From RUG563 sp045589355 (GTDB lineage: Bacteria > Bacillota > Clostridia > Christensenellales > Aristaeellaceae), in the NCBI GenBank assembly GCA_045589355.1, contig JAZNOW010000069.1, forward strand, positions 62,001 to 126,000: a DNA stretch of 64,000 bases, read 5' to 3'. A program made the position numbers and the translations under genes. The first letter of the stretch is position 1. Each line of letters starts with the position of its first letter. The notes under the pieces were generated by a model, which did no database searches, was not told the DNA's origin, and worked only from the letters and a program-made list of their open reading frames with translations. This document shows positions 48,618 to 57,351 of the stretch, piece by piece.

Positions 48618-49058
48618 TCACCGTTTGCCGGCAAAAAAGTTCTGCAATATTTCACGGCATTCCTTTTCCAGCACGCCCCCTGCCGTCTGCACCCGGTGGT
48701 AAAAGGCTGGATCCTCCGTCAAAAGGTACACGCTGCCGCAGCAGCCCTGCTGCTCGTCGTATGCCCCGAACACGCATTTTTCCAGCCCGGCCATCACCAT
48801 GGCCCCGGCGCACATGGGGCAAGGCTCCAGCGTCACATACAGCGTACAGCCGGAAAGCCGTCTGGTGCCCAGTGCCTTGCAGGCCCTTTCCATGGCCAGC
48901 ACTTCGGCGTGGGCAAAGCAGCTGCCCTTTTCCCTTTCGTTGTGAGCCCGGGCAATGATCACGCCGTCTTTTTCGATCACGGCGCCCACCGGCACTTCGT
49001 TTGCATCCTTCGATGCTTCCTCCAGGGCCAGGCGCATCCTTTCTTCCGTATGCTGCAT
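48618..49058 (-). CDS. tadA: tRNA-specific adenosine deaminase
   Basis: TadA changes adenosine 34 to inosine in tRNA-Arg(ACG), allowing it to read three codons. The 146-residue protein has the zinc motifs of the family: HAEV with H50 and catalytic E52, and PCPMCAG with C80 and C83. VPVGAVIEKDGVIIARAHN is the usual N-terminal strand. A cytosine deaminase is less likely because of length and motif spacing. The ATG at 49058 has GTGAGGTGA upstream. The gene is divergent from the nitroreductase gene, from which about 70 bases separate it. Confidence 0.94.
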   Translation of the reverse strand: MQHTEERMRLALEEASKDANEVPVGAVIEKDGVIIARAHNEREKGSCFAHAEVLAMERACKALGTRRLSGCTLYVTLEPCPMCAGAMVMAGLEKCVFGAYDEQQGCCGSVYLLTEDPAFYHRVQTAGGVLEKECREILQNFFAGKR

Positions 49059-49128
49059 GCTGTCACCTCACTTTGTTTCATAGTATACCACATTTATTCC
49101 CATTTCACAACAAGGAGGCATGATCCAC

Positions 49129-49686
49129 ATGAATGAAGTATTGTCCGTCATCTCTTCCCGCCGCAGCCACCGCGCCTATGCCCCCACCCAGCTGACCCAG
49201 GAGCAAATTGATATCCTGCTCAAAGCCGGCATGGATTCCCCTTCCGCCGTCAACCGCCAGCCCTGGCATTTCACCGTGGTGCAGGACCAGAATCTGCTGC
49301 AGGATATCAACCGGGCCGTCTGGGAAGAAACCATGAAAGCCTCTCCCGAAAACCGCAGCCCCCGCTTCAGCGACCCGGAGTTTGACGTGTTCTACCATGC
49401 TCCCACTGTCATCTTCATCTCCTGCGATCAGGAAAGCTACTGGGGCCATCTGGACAGCGGCATTGCCTGCCAGAACATCTGCCTGGCCGCCGAAAGCATT
49501 GGCCTTGGCACGGTGATCCTGGGCATGCCCCGGGCCGCCTTCAAAAACGAAAAGGCGGACGCCTTCCGCAAAGCCCTTTGCTTCCCCGAAACCCACGATT
49601 TTGCCATTGCCGTGGCCGTGGGCACCCCCACCGATAATAAGCCCGCCCACCTCCACGCCAAGGACCGTATTTCCTACGTCCGCTGA
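49129..49686 (+). CDS. Nitroreductase-family FMN oxidoreductase
   Basis: The 185-residue flavoprotein shows the short nitroreductase pattern: SRRSHRAYAPTQLTQEQID at the start for FMN phosphate, SAVNRQPWHFTVV for the flavin contact, and GIACQNICLAAESIGLGTVI in the core. It probably uses NAD(P)H to reduce quinones, nitro compounds or flavins. I chose ATG 49129 because AAGGAGG lies ten bases before it; the in-frame ATG at 49120 is only one base from that site. No operon partner is seen. Confidence 0.92.
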   Translation: MNEVLSVISSRRSHRAYAPTQLTQEQIDILLKAGMDSPSAVNRQPWHFTVVQDQNLLQDINRAVWEETMKASPENRSPRFSDPEFDVFYHAPTVIFISCDQESYWGHLDSGIACQNICLAAESIGLGTVILGMPRAAFKNEKADAFRKALCFPETHDFAIAVAVGTPTDNKPAHLHAKDRISYVR

Positions 49687-49743
49687 CGTACAATTATGTA
49701 CCATCCGCGCCCTGATTTGTCAGGGCGTTTTCATTTGTGCGTC

Positions 49744-49772
49744 TTGATAATTGAAGCCGAAAAAGGTATAAT
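49744..49772 (+). promoter_or_regulatory. Promoter of the mrfA run
   Basis: TTGATA (49744-49749) and TATAAT (49767-49772) are 17 bases apart, 27 bases before the mrfA start. Confidence 0.8.
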
Positions 49773-49799
49773 AGAAGGAGTTATGAAGGAGGTGCCGTC

Positions 49800-52055
49800 A
49801 TGAATTTATCCCAGCTGCTGGAAAAGCTGAAGGAAGATCCTTTCTTTATGGAAAACGTCACCGCATGGCGCACTGTTCCTGCACGCCCTGCGCAGTACGC
49901 CCCCTGGCCGGAGGATATTGACCAGCGTCTGCCCCAGGCCCTTGCAAAGCACGGCGTCACCCAGCTCTACACCCACCAGGCAGCCTGTCTGGAAGCGGCA
50001 CGCAAGGGGGAAGATTATGTGGTGGTCACCCCCACCGCATCGGGCAAAACCCTGTGCTACAACATTCCCGTGCTTTCCGCCATCCTCAAAAACCCGGACG
50101 CCCGGGCCCTGTACCTGTTCCCCACCAAGGCTCTTTCCGCCGATCAGGTGAGCGAACTGTACGAACTGATCGAGCTGATGCAGGTGGACGTGAAAACCTA
50201 CACCTACGACGGCGATACTCCCGCGGCTGCCCGCAAGGCGGTGCGTCAGGCCGGGCATGTGGTGGTGACCAACCCCGATATGCTCCATTCCGGTATCCTG
50301 CCCCAGCACACCAAGTGGGTGAAGCTGTTTGAAAACCTGCAGTACATCATCATCGACGAAATCCATTCCTACCGCGGTATTTTCGGCAGCAACCTGGCCA
50401 ATGTGCTGCGCCGGCTGCTGCGCCTTTGTGAATTTTACGGTAGCCATCCCAAATTTATTCTCTGCTCCGCCACCATCCAGAACCCCAAGGAACTGGCGGA
50501 AACCCTCATCGGCCGGCCGGTAAAACTGATTGACAACAACGGCGCCCCCTCCGGGGAAAAGCACTATATTTTCTATAACCCTCCGGTGGTGAACCAGCAG
50601 CTGGGCATCCGCAAAAGCGTCCTCTCCCAGACCCAGTCCATCGCTGCCATGCTGCTGAAAAACCATGTGCAGAGCATCGTCTTTGCCAAATCCCGGCTGC
50701 AGGTGGAAGTGATGACCCGGCAGCTGAAAGCCCTGGTGGCAGACCCTCTTGGCAATTCCGGAAAGGTGCGGGGGTACCGGGGCGGCTACCTTCCCCACGA
50801 GCGCAGGGAAATTGAAAAAGGCCTGCGCGCCGGGCACATCGACGCCGTCATTTCCACCAACGCCCTGGAACTGGGCATCGATATCGGTGCTTTGGAAGCC
50901 TGTGTGCTGTGCGGCTATCCCGGCACCATCGCCAGCACCTGGCAGCAATCCGGCCGCGCCGGCCGCCGCCACGGGGTAAGCGCCACGTTCATGGTGGCTT
51001 CCTCCAACGCGCTGGACCAGTTCATTGTTTCCCATCCCGGGTATTTCTTTGATCAGCCGGCGGAAAACGCCCTGCTGAACCCGGATAACCTGTACATCCT
51101 GCTGAACCACTTCAAGTGCGCCGCCTACGAGCTGCCCTTCAAGGCAGGCGAAACCCTGGGCAACGCCATGGGCGGAGAAGAGATGCTGGATTATCTTTGC
51201 GATGCCAATATCCTGCGTCAGGTAGGCGACACCTTCCACTGGTGTGCCGAGGATTTTCCCGCCAGCGAGATCAGCCTGCGCACCGCCATGACGGAAAACT
51301 ACCTCATCATGGATATTACCGACCCTGCCCGTCCCCGGATGGTGGGCGAAATGGACCGGTTCACCGTGCCCATGCTGCTGCACGAAAACGCCATCTATAT
51401 GCACGAAGGGCAAACCTATCAGGTGGAAAAGCTGGATTTTGACGCCTGCAAGGCCTTCATCCGCAAGGTGAACGTGGATTACTATACCGATGCGGACCTG
51501 AATGTGTCTCTGAGCCTGCTGGACATCGAAAAAGAAGAGGAAAACGCATACTTTGGCGAAGTGAAGGTCACGGCACTGGTGAAGATCTTCAAAAAAATGC
51601 GTTTTGACAACAACGAAAACGTGGGCTTCGGCCCGGTGCGGCTGCCCGAAACGGATATGCACACCGCCGCCTGCTGGTTCACCGTGCCGGATGAAATTGC
51701 ATCCGCCTTCGAAAAGGACGATCTGCAAAGCGGCATGCTGGGGGTGGCAAACCTGCTGCGCATCCTGTGCCCTTTGTACCTGATGTGCAGCCCCCGGGAT
51801 ATTGCGGTATCCTATCAGGTAAAGTGTCCTTTCACCAACGCACCCACCCTCATCATCTATGACAACTGCCCCGGCGGCATCGGCCTTTCGGAAAAGGCGT
51901 TCCGCATGCGCCGCACCCTGCTCACCCATGCCCTGACACTGGTGAACGATTGCCCCTGTGAAGGCGGCTGTCCCTCCTGCGTGGGCCCGGTGGGCGAAAT
52001 CGGCAGCCGCGGCAAACAAATGGCCAAGGCCATTCTGGAGGCGCTTTTAAAATGA
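49800..52055 (+). CDS. mrfA: MrfA/YprA-type DEAD/DEAH-box helicase with DUF1998
   Basis: The 751-residue protein has two RecA domains: TPTASGKTLCY (Walker A), VVVTNPDMLH, DEIHSYRG (DEIH box), LCSATIQNPKEL, then STNALELGIDIG and QSGRAGRR. The last 200 residues are the DUF1998 region with a four-cysteine cluster CPCEGGCPSC, which binds zinc in MrfA. In Bacillus subtilis MrfA with the nuclease MrfB repairs mitomycin-type adducts. No MrfB homologue lies next to it. AAGGAGGTG precedes the ATG. The gene overlaps the aldehyde dehydrogenase start by four bases (ATGA) and heads a five-gene run. Confidence 0.93.
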   Translation: MNLSQLLEKLKEDPFFMENVTAWRTVPARPAQYAPWPEDIDQRLPQALAKHGVTQLYTHQAACLEAARKGEDYVVVTPTASGKTLCYNIPVLSAILKNPDARALYLFPTKALSADQVSELYELIELMQVDVKTYTYDGDTPAAARKAVRQAGHVVVTNPDMLHSGILPQHTKWVKLFENLQYIIIDEIHSYRGIFGSNLANVLRRLLRLCEFYGSHPKFILCSATIQNPKELAETLIGRPVKLIDNNGAPSGEKHYIFYNPPVVNQQLGIRKSVLSQTQSIAAMLLKNHVQSIVFAKSRLQVEVMTRQLKALVADPLGNSGKVRGYRGGYLPHERREIEKGLRAGHIDAVISTNALELGIDIGALEACVLCGYPGTIASTWQQSGRAGRRHGVSATFMVASSNALDQFIVSHPGYFFDQPAENALLNPDNLYILLNHFKCAAYELPFKAGETLGNAMGGEEMLDYLCDANILRQVGDTFHWCAEDFPASEISLRTAMTENYLIMDITDPARPRMVGEMDRFTVPMLLHENAIYMHEGQTYQVEKLDFDACKAFIRKVNVDYYTDADLNVSLSLLDIEKEEENAYFGEVKVTALVKIFKKMRFDNNENVGFGPVRLPETDMHTAACWFTVPDEIASAFEKDDLQSGMLGVANLLRILCPLYLMCSPRDIAVSYQVKCPFTNAPTLIIYDNCPGGIGLSEKAFRMRRTLLTHALTLVNDCPCEGGCPSCVGPVGEIGSRGKQMAKAILEALLK

Positions 52056-53413
52056 CAATCCATGAATTGGTGGTGCTGCAGCACAACTCCTTCCGCCGAA
52101 ACCATCCCTATTCCGTGGACGAACGCATCATTGCCCTGGAAAGACTGCAGGAAGCAATCCACAACCGGGAAGAAGAAATTGCCGCCGCTTTGCAGCATGA
52201 CCTGGGCAAATGCATGGCGGAAAGCTATATGACGGAAATCGGCATGGTGCTGAAGGAAATCAGCTTCACCATCCGCCGTCTGCGCCGCTGGGCTGCCCCC
52301 CGGCGGGTGATCACCCCGCTTCATCTCTTCCCCGGCCGCAGCTGGGTAATGAAGGAGCCCTACGGCGTGGTGCTCATCATGGCCCCCTGGAATTACCCTT
52401 TCCTTTTGTCCCTTTCCCCCTTTGTGGGGGCCATTGCGGCGGGCAACCACGTGCTGCTCAAGCCCAGCAACATGGCCCCTGCCACCTCCCAAATCATCTA
52501 CCGTCTGATCGCCGAATGTTTCCCCGTCGAGCAGGCAGCGGTCATTTTAGGCGGACGTGCGGAAAACCAGCAGCTGCTGGACGAAAAATTTGACTACATT
52601 TTCTTCACCGGCGGCAAGCAGGTGGGCCAGCTGGTGGCCGAAAAAGCGGCCCGGCATCTGACCCCTGTTACGCTGGAGCTTGGCGGCAAAAGCCCCTGCA
52701 TTGTGGACGAATCCTCCGATATCCGCGCAGCGGCCCGCCGTATTGCTTTCGGCAAGGCCCTCAACGCCGGGCAAACCTGCGTGGCGCCCGATTATGTGCT
52801 GGCCCATTCCTCCATCCGGGAAAAGCTGATGGACGAAATTGCAGCCTGCTGGATGGAGTTTTACGGCAATGCCCTGGAAAACCCCGACTGGCCCCGGATG
52901 ATCGCCCCCCGGCATTATGTGCGGGCCATGGGCCTTTTGCAGGGAGAAAGCATTTACTTTGGCGGCATGGGCGACGGCATGCGCATTGCCCCCACCATTC
53001 TGGATAAGGCCACCTGGGCTTCCCCTGTGATGCAGGAAGAAATTTTTGCGCCCATCCTGCCCGTGCTGTCCTATGACCGGCTGGACGACGCCCTGCTGCA
53101 GATTGCGTCCCGAGAGAAGCCGCTGGCCCTGTACCTGTTTACCAGGCGCTCCGCTGTGCGTGAAAAGGTGCTGAACACCCTTTCCTTCGGCGGCGGCTGC
53201 ATCAACGATACCGTGATGCACCTTTCTTCCCCCCGTCTTCCCTTCGGCGGCGTGGGCGAAAGCGGCATGGGACGCTACCACGGAAAATATTCTTTCGATA
53301 CTTTCTCCCATGAAAAGGCCATCCTGAAAAAGGGCCGTTTCCCGGATTTCCGTTTCCGTTATCCTCCTCTTACCGGCAAAAAGCTGGAATTGGTAAAAAA
53401 GTTTCTGAAATAG
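52052..53413 (+). CDS. Aldehyde dehydrogenase family protein
   Basis: The 453-residue protein has the shorter class 3-like form: APWNYPF and KPSNMAPATS for cofactor binding, LELGGKSPCIVDE with the general-base Glu, NAGQTCVAPDYVL with the catalytic Cys, and EEIFAPILPV. The C-terminal PFGGVGESGMGRYHGKYSFD is typical. It oxidises long-chain or aromatic aldehydes with NAD(P), the substrate being unknown. Its start overlaps the helicase stop, so translation is coupled, although no functional link to DNA repair is evident. Aldehyde detoxification near an adduct-repair helicase is a possible theme, but this is inference. Confidence 0.94.
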   Translation: MTIHELVVLQHNSFRRNHPYSVDERIIALERLQEAIHNREEEIAAALQHDLGKCMAESYMTEIGMVLKEISFTIRRLRRWAAPRRVITPLHLFPGRSWVMKEPYGVVLIMAPWNYPFLLSLSPFVGAIAAGNHVLLKPSNMAPATSQIIYRLIAECFPVEQAAVILGGRAENQQLLDEKFDYIFFTGGKQVGQLVAEKAARHLTPVTLELGGKSPCIVDESSDIRAAARRIAFGKALNAGQTCVAPDYVLAHSSIREKLMDEIAACWMEFYGNALENPDWPRMIAPRHYVRAMGLLQGESIYFGGMGDGMRIAPTILDKATWASPVMQEEIFAPILPVLSYDRLDDALLQIASREKPLALYLFTRRSAVREKVLNTLSFGGGCINDTVMHLSSPRLPFGGVGESGMGRYHGKYSFDTFSHEKAILKKGRFPDFRFRYPPLTGKKLELVKKFLK

Positions 53414-53424
53414 GAGGCGTTCTG

Positions 53425-54141
53425 ATGCCTGCATTGGAGGCTTATCGCAGGGCGTTGGATTATTCCTACGCACCGGGCATGTTCCCCGCCATGGAAGCCA
53501 TGGCCAAGGCGCCGCAGCTGGTGAGACGGCTGCTGCTTTCTTCCAAGGCCACGGACGGCGAAGGCGTGGAAAAGCTGACGGCCCTTGCCAACACCCACCA
53601 TATCCGCATTGAAACGGCGGATAAAGCCCTTTCCCGCATTTCGGGGAAAGACAACTGCTTTGCCGCTGCCGTGTTTGAAAAAAAGCCGGCTACCCTTCTG
53701 GAAAACGATCATGTGGTGCTGCACCACATTTCCGACGCCGGCAACCTGGGCACCATCCTGCGCACGGCACTGGGCCTTGGCTTTCACGATATTGCCATCA
53801 TCCGCCCGGCCACCGATGTGTATGATCCCAAAGTAGTCCGGGCCAGCATGGGGGCCATTTTCTCCCTGCGGGTCCGCGAATATGAAACCTTTGGGGAATA
53901 CCGCGCCCAGTTCCCTGCCCACCAGCTGTACCCCTTCATGCTGGACGGGTCGGTGCTGCTGGAAGAAGCGGCAAAATCAATCATCCGCCCCTGTGCGCTG
54001 GTGATGGGCAACGAAGGCAGCGGCTTGCCTGCGGAATTTGCCCAAATGGGCCGTGCCGTGCGCATTCCCCATTCCAACGATATCGATTCTCTGAACCTGG
54101 CCATTGCCACAGCCATCGGAATGTATACATTCAAAAAATAA
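53425..54141 (+). CDS. TrmH/SpoU-family RNA 2'-O-methyltransferase
   Basis: The 238-residue protein has the SPOUT knot motifs: DAGNLGTILRTALGLGF (motif 1), VMGNEGSGLPAE (motif 2) and IPHSNDIDSLNLAIATAIG (motif 3). The N-terminal 90 residues form the usual substrate-recognition part. It methylates a ribose in tRNA or rRNA with S-adenosylmethionine. Target not predictable. ATAGGAGGC lies before the ATG, which is 11 bases after the aldehyde dehydrogenase stop. A DUF436 gene follows after 14 bases. Confidence 0.92.
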   Translation: MPALEAYRRALDYSYAPGMFPAMEAMAKAPQLVRRLLLSSKATDGEGVEKLTALANTHHIRIETADKALSRISGKDNCFAAAVFEKKPATLLENDHVVLHHISDAGNLGTILRTALGLGFHDIAIIRPATDVYDPKVVRASMGAIFSLRVREYETFGEYRAQFPAHQLYPFMLDGSVLLEEAAKSIIRPCALVMGNEGSGLPAEFAQMGRAVRIPHSNDIDSLNLAIATAIGMYTFKK

Positions 54142-54155
54142 CGGAGGACAAAACC

Positions 54156-54701
54156 ATGACGGATTACGAAATGATCACCGCGCAGGTGACCAAAGCCCTG
54201 CTGGATCTGAAAATCGCCGGCAAGCTGCAAGCCGGTGCCCAGGTGGTGATCGGCTGCTCCACCAGCGAAGTGGCGGGCGGCAAGATTGGCAAAAACAGCG
54301 CTCCCCAGATCGGCGAATGGGTGGCGGAAGCGGCCATCCGCTTTTGCAAAAACGCCGGCCTTACCCCCATCTTCCAGTGCTGCGAACACCTGAACCGGGC
54401 GCTGGTGATGGAAAAAGAAGCGGCGGAAAAAGCGGGCTATCTGCAGGTGTGCGCCGTTCCCCAGCCCAAGGCCGGCGGCAGCGTGCCTGCTGCTGCATGG
54501 AAGATGCTGGAGAACCCCTGCCTGGTGATCGCCGTGCAGGCAAACGCCGGCATTGACATCGGCGATACCCTGATCGGCATGCATCTGCGCCCTGTGGCCG
54601 TTCCTTTCCGGGGCGAAATCGACAAAGTAGGCAGCGCCCATGTGACCTGCGCTTATTCCCGTCTGCCCTACATCGGCGGCGAGCGGGCCGTGTATCAGTA
54701 A
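54156..54701 (+). CDS. DUF436 / TIGR01440 family protein (YwlG-like)
   Basis: The 181-residue protein has the family pattern: VVIGCSTSEVAGGKIGKNSA at the start, PIFQCCEHLNRALVME in the middle, and ANAGIDIGDTLIGMHLRPVA followed by HVTCAYSRLPYIGGERA at the end. Members are widespread in Firmicutes, cytoplasmic and uncharacterised; an amidase or aminotransferase role has not been shown. ACGGAGG precedes the ATG. The gene is in the mrfA run, 14 bases after the TrmH gene, and three bases before a methyltransferase gene. Confidence 0.93.
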   Translation: MTDYEMITAQVTKALLDLKIAGKLQAGAQVVIGCSTSEVAGGKIGKNSAPQIGEWVAEAAIRFCKNAGLTPIFQCCEHLNRALVMEKEAAEKAGYLQVCAVPQPKAGGSVPAAAWKMLENPCLVIAVQANAGIDIGDTLIGMHLRPVAVPFRGEIDKVGSAHVTCAYSRLPYIGGERAVYQ

Positions 54702-54704
54702 ACC

Positions 54705-55493
54705 ATGAACAGCGTCAACAAAACCCTCTACATTCCCCTGTACGGCAAGGCGCTGGTGAGCAAAAAGGGCATCATCCTGGCCGATAAAAAGGCGGAAGCC
54801 ATCTGGCAGGCGGAGCAGTTTCCCATCAAAGGCAAGTCCAAATCCAAATGGCTGGCCTACTATATGGGCATGCGCGCCGGGGTATACGACACCTGGCTGA
54901 AGGAACGCATGGCCCTGCAGCCGGATGCTGTGGTGCTGCACATCGGCTGCGGTATGGACAGCCGGGTGGAACGTGTGGGGACCAACGGGCATTTATGGTT
55001 TGACGTGGATTTTCCGGACGTGATCCGGGAAAGAAAACAGTACTACACCGAAACGGAACATTACCGCATGCTGCCCGGAGATGCCACAAACCCCACATGG
55101 CTTCAGCAGATCCCCTCCGGCAGACAGGCCCTTGTCGTTATGGAAGGGGTCAGCATGTACCTGCAAACGGCAGAGATGCTGAAACTAATGCGGGCCCTGA
55201 GCGGCTATTTTGCAAAGGTGTCCCTGCTGCTGGATTGCTACACCTCCCTTTCCGCCAGGCTTTCCAAATACAAAAATCCCATCAACGACGTGGGTGTGAC
55301 CACCGTCTACGGTATAGACGACCCGGCCATATTGGCAACGGACACCGGCTTTCATTTTGTGAAGGAACACAGTATGACGCCAGACAGCGCCGTTTCGCAG
55401 CTGAAAGGCACGGAAAGATTCGTATTCCGCAAGGTGTTCGCCGGCGCTTTTTCCAGGAAAATGTACCGCATGTATGAATACGCCTGCCCGTAA
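54705..55493 (+). CDS. Class I methyltransferase, leucine carboxyl methyltransferase/TcmP-like
   Basis: The 262-residue protein follows the LCM family: VVLHIGCGMDSRVERVG is the S-adenosylmethionine loop, WFDVDFPDVIRERKQYY the second strand region, and VVMEGVSMYLQTAEM the substrate side. TcmP-like members methylate carboxyl or hydroxyl groups of small molecules; the bacterial role is mostly unknown. It starts three bases after the DUF436 stop with no clear ribosome site of its own, so coupling is likely. It ends the run that began with mrfA. Confidence 0.88.
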   Translation: MNSVNKTLYIPLYGKALVSKKGIILADKKAEAIWQAEQFPIKGKSKSKWLAYYMGMRAGVYDTWLKERMALQPDAVVLHIGCGMDSRVERVGTNGHLWFDVDFPDVIRERKQYYTETEHYRMLPGDATNPTWLQQIPSGRQALVVMEGVSMYLQTAEMLKLMRALSGYFAKVSLLLDCYTSLSARLSKYKNPINDVGVTTVYGIDDPAILATDTGFHFVKEHSMTPDSAVSQLKGTERFVFRKVFAGAFSRKMYRMYEYACP

Positions 55494-55525
55494 AGCGGCT
55501 TGTTGAAAATAAGCTGCCTTTCCCC

Positions 55526-55554
55526 TTGCATTTTTTGCGGAATGGGCGTATAAT
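55526..55554 (+). promoter_or_regulatory. Promoter of the ferredoxin gene
   Basis: TTGCAT (55526-55531) and TATAAT (55549-55554) are 17 bases apart, 42 bases before the start. Confidence 0.75.
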
Positions 55555-55596
55555 GATACCAACGCGAAAGCGAAATTCGTTTGGAGGTAAACTGTT

Positions 55597-55767
55597 ATGG
55601 CTTTCAAAATCACTGATGCTTGCATCGCTTGCGGCGCTTGCGCTGCCGAATGCCCCGTGGAAGCTATCATCGAAGGTGATGGCAAGTTCGAAATCGACGC
55701 TGACAAGTGCATCGAATGCGGCGCTTGCGCTGATGCCTGCCCCGTTGGCGCTCCCGAACAGGCTTAA
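55597..55767 (+). CDS. 2[4Fe-4S] clostridial-type ferredoxin
   Basis: The 56-residue protein has two classic four-cysteine motifs, CIACGACAAECPV and CIECGACADACPV, each binding a [4Fe-4S] cluster. It is an electron carrier for fermentation, for example between pyruvate:ferredoxin oxidoreductase and hydrogenase. TTGGAGG precedes the ATG at 55597. It stands alone with a near-consensus promoter and a strong terminator, which fits high expression. The codons used are strongly biased to GCT, TGC and GAA, again as in a highly expressed gene. Confidence 0.96.
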   Translation: MAFKITDACIACGACAAECPVEAIIEGDGKFEIDADKCIECGACADACPVGAPEQA

Positions 55768-55781
55768 TCAAAGCAAAAAAA

Positions 55782-55811
55782 GTCCGGTGGAATTTCCACC
55801 GGCTTTTTTTA
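55782..55811. terminator. Bidirectional terminator after ferredoxin
   Basis: CCGGTGGA and TCCACCGG pair across a short loop, followed by TTTTTTT on + and on the minus strand. Confidence 0.9.
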
Positions 55812-55813
55812 TT

Positions 55814-56290
55814 TTACGCCCGGGTCACAAAATGCTTCACCGGCGCGTTGTCATTCAGGTTTTCATTGTTGATAAATTCCGGATACACCACAATGGCCTT
55901 CAGTTTCTCCAGCGGCATCCATTCCAGCACAATGCGGCTGTTATCCTTATGGGGATGCAAAAGGCCGTCATCGGGAAGGGCGTCTTCGTCCTCCAGCCCG
56001 ATCAGGAAATAGAACGCCAGATCATGCGCCTGTTTCCCTTTCCATTCCCAGAAACATTCTTCCGTCCACAGCATCCTTTTCAGCAGGATTTTTGTGCCCA
56101 TTTCCTCCTGCCATTCTCTTTTCAATCCATCTTCCAGCGTTTCGCCGATCCGGATGTGCCCGCCCGGAATGGCATATTCGGAACCGTCCGCTTCCCGCTG
56201 CAGAAGAATTTTTCCATTCCGCAAAAGCACGCCGGCCACGCGCACGCCGCACATCCATCCTTCGCCGGAAAAAATCCAGTCCATCGGCAT
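55814..56290 (-). CDS. Nudix hydrolase
   Basis: The protein of about 158 residues has a full Nudix box near residues 44-66: it starts GGHIRIGETLEDG and ends REWQEEMG, with the GX5EX7REX2EEXG spacing intact. Such enzymes cleave nucleoside diphosphate derivatives, such as oxidised nucleotides or sugar nucleotides; the substrate is unknown. The ATG at 56290 is preceded in frame by a GTG at 56293 that overlaps the stop of the upstream FMN gene; either start is possible, and an ATG six bases further in (56284) is a third. No strong ribosome site is seen, so coupling with the FMN gene is likely. Confidence 0.9.
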   Translation of the reverse strand: MPMDWIFSGEGWMCGVRVAGVLLRNGKILLQREADGSEYAIPGGHIRIGETLEDGLKREWQEEMGTKILLKRMLWTEECFWEWKGKQAHDLAFYFLIGLEDEDALPDDGLLHPHKDNSRIVLEWMPLEKLKAIVVYPEFINNENLNDNAPVKHFVTRA

Positions 56291-57183
56291 CACCAGGTGA
56301 AGCTGCCCATGCGCATGACGGTAGGATCAATGCTCTTGAGATCCTTGGCACAGGTCATGGCCATGGTGTAGCGCAGGTCCCGGGTGATTTCTTCAATGCC
56401 CTCCCGTACACCTTCCGCACCTTTTTCGCCCAGCCGCTTCATCAGCGGCCTTCCGATGCAGCAGGCTTTGGCACCCAGCGCCAGGCACTTGTACACGTCA
56501 ATGCCGCTTTCCAGGCTGCAGTCCACAAACACTTCCATGCTGCCGCCCACGGCCTGCATAATTTCCGGCAGCACCATCAAAGGCGGCAGGCTATACTGCA
56601 GCCTTCCGTTGTGGTGGGATACCACAATGCCCTTCACGCCGGCTTCCTTGCATTTCAATGCATCCTGCACGCTGAGCACGCCCTTGATCACAAAAGGCAG
56701 TTTGGTGCTCTTCACAAAATCCTTCAGTTCGCAGCTGGTCAGCGGCCGCATTTCCATGCCCTCAATGCAGTCGTAGCCGTTGTGGCTGAAGGCATGGTCA
56801 ATATCCATGCCAACGGCCAGGGCGCCATAGTTTTCAGCATGGCGGATCTTATCGTAAATGCTTTCCCGGTCCTGGTAGGTTTTGATGATCTTCACCACCT
56901 TGGCCCCGGTATCGATCATGCCCTCCAGTTCTTCCTTGGGGCCCATGCCGCTGAAGGTGACGGCGTTCATCTGCGCCGCTCCCCGCGCCATTTCCACCAT
57001 GCCGTTTTCCCAGGTGCGGTGGAGATGAGAAAGGGCCGCGGTCATCACCGGCGTGTCAAAGTGGCAGCCGAAAAGTTCCATGCCGGTATCGGGCATCACA
57101 CTGTCCAGATGCCTCACTTCCAATAACAAGCTATCCAGATAGGCTCTCGTGATATGGTCCGAAGACCCGGTTTTTCTCTGCAT
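56290..57183 (-). CDS. FMN-dependent alpha-hydroxy-acid dehydrogenase family protein
   Basis: The 297-residue TIM-barrel flavoprotein resembles lactate oxidase-type enzymes: FVIKGVLSVQDALKCKEAG is the FMN-binding strand and VVSHHNGRLQYSLPP replaces the usual SNHGGRQ motif while keeping the catalytic His. MEVFVDCSLESGIDVYKCLA and AKACCIGRPLM form the phosphate-binding end. It is about 60 residues shorter at the N-terminus than glycolate oxidase. The substrate is unknown. Start ATG 57183 has CGGAGGG upstream; a longer upstream reading is not supported. It is coupled to the Nudix gene. Confidence 0.87.
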   Translation of the reverse strand: MQRKTGSSDHITRAYLDSLLLEVRHLDSVMPDTGMELFGCHFDTPVMTAALSHLHRTWENGMVEMARGAAQMNAVTFSGMGPKEELEGMIDTGAKVVKIIKTYQDRESIYDKIRHAENYGALAVGMDIDHAFSHNGYDCIEGMEMRPLTSCELKDFVKSTKLPFVIKGVLSVQDALKCKEAGVKGIVVSHHNGRLQYSLPPLMVLPEIMQAVGGSMEVFVDCSLESGIDVYKCLALGAKACCIGRPLMKRLGEKGAEGVREGIEEITRDLRYTMAMTCAKDLKSIDPTVMRMGSFTW

Positions 57184-57351
57184 ATAATTCCCTCCGATGG
57201 TTGATATTCTATATTTTCGTGCCATTCCCCCGGTTTTCCTGCACAGCAAATGGACAAAAGCCTCTGTTTTTCTGCCTTTTTTCCATTTTTCAGGAACAAA
57301 AACTTCCCCTCATGCGTTATCATTACAGACAACTCAACGGAGGGATTCCCA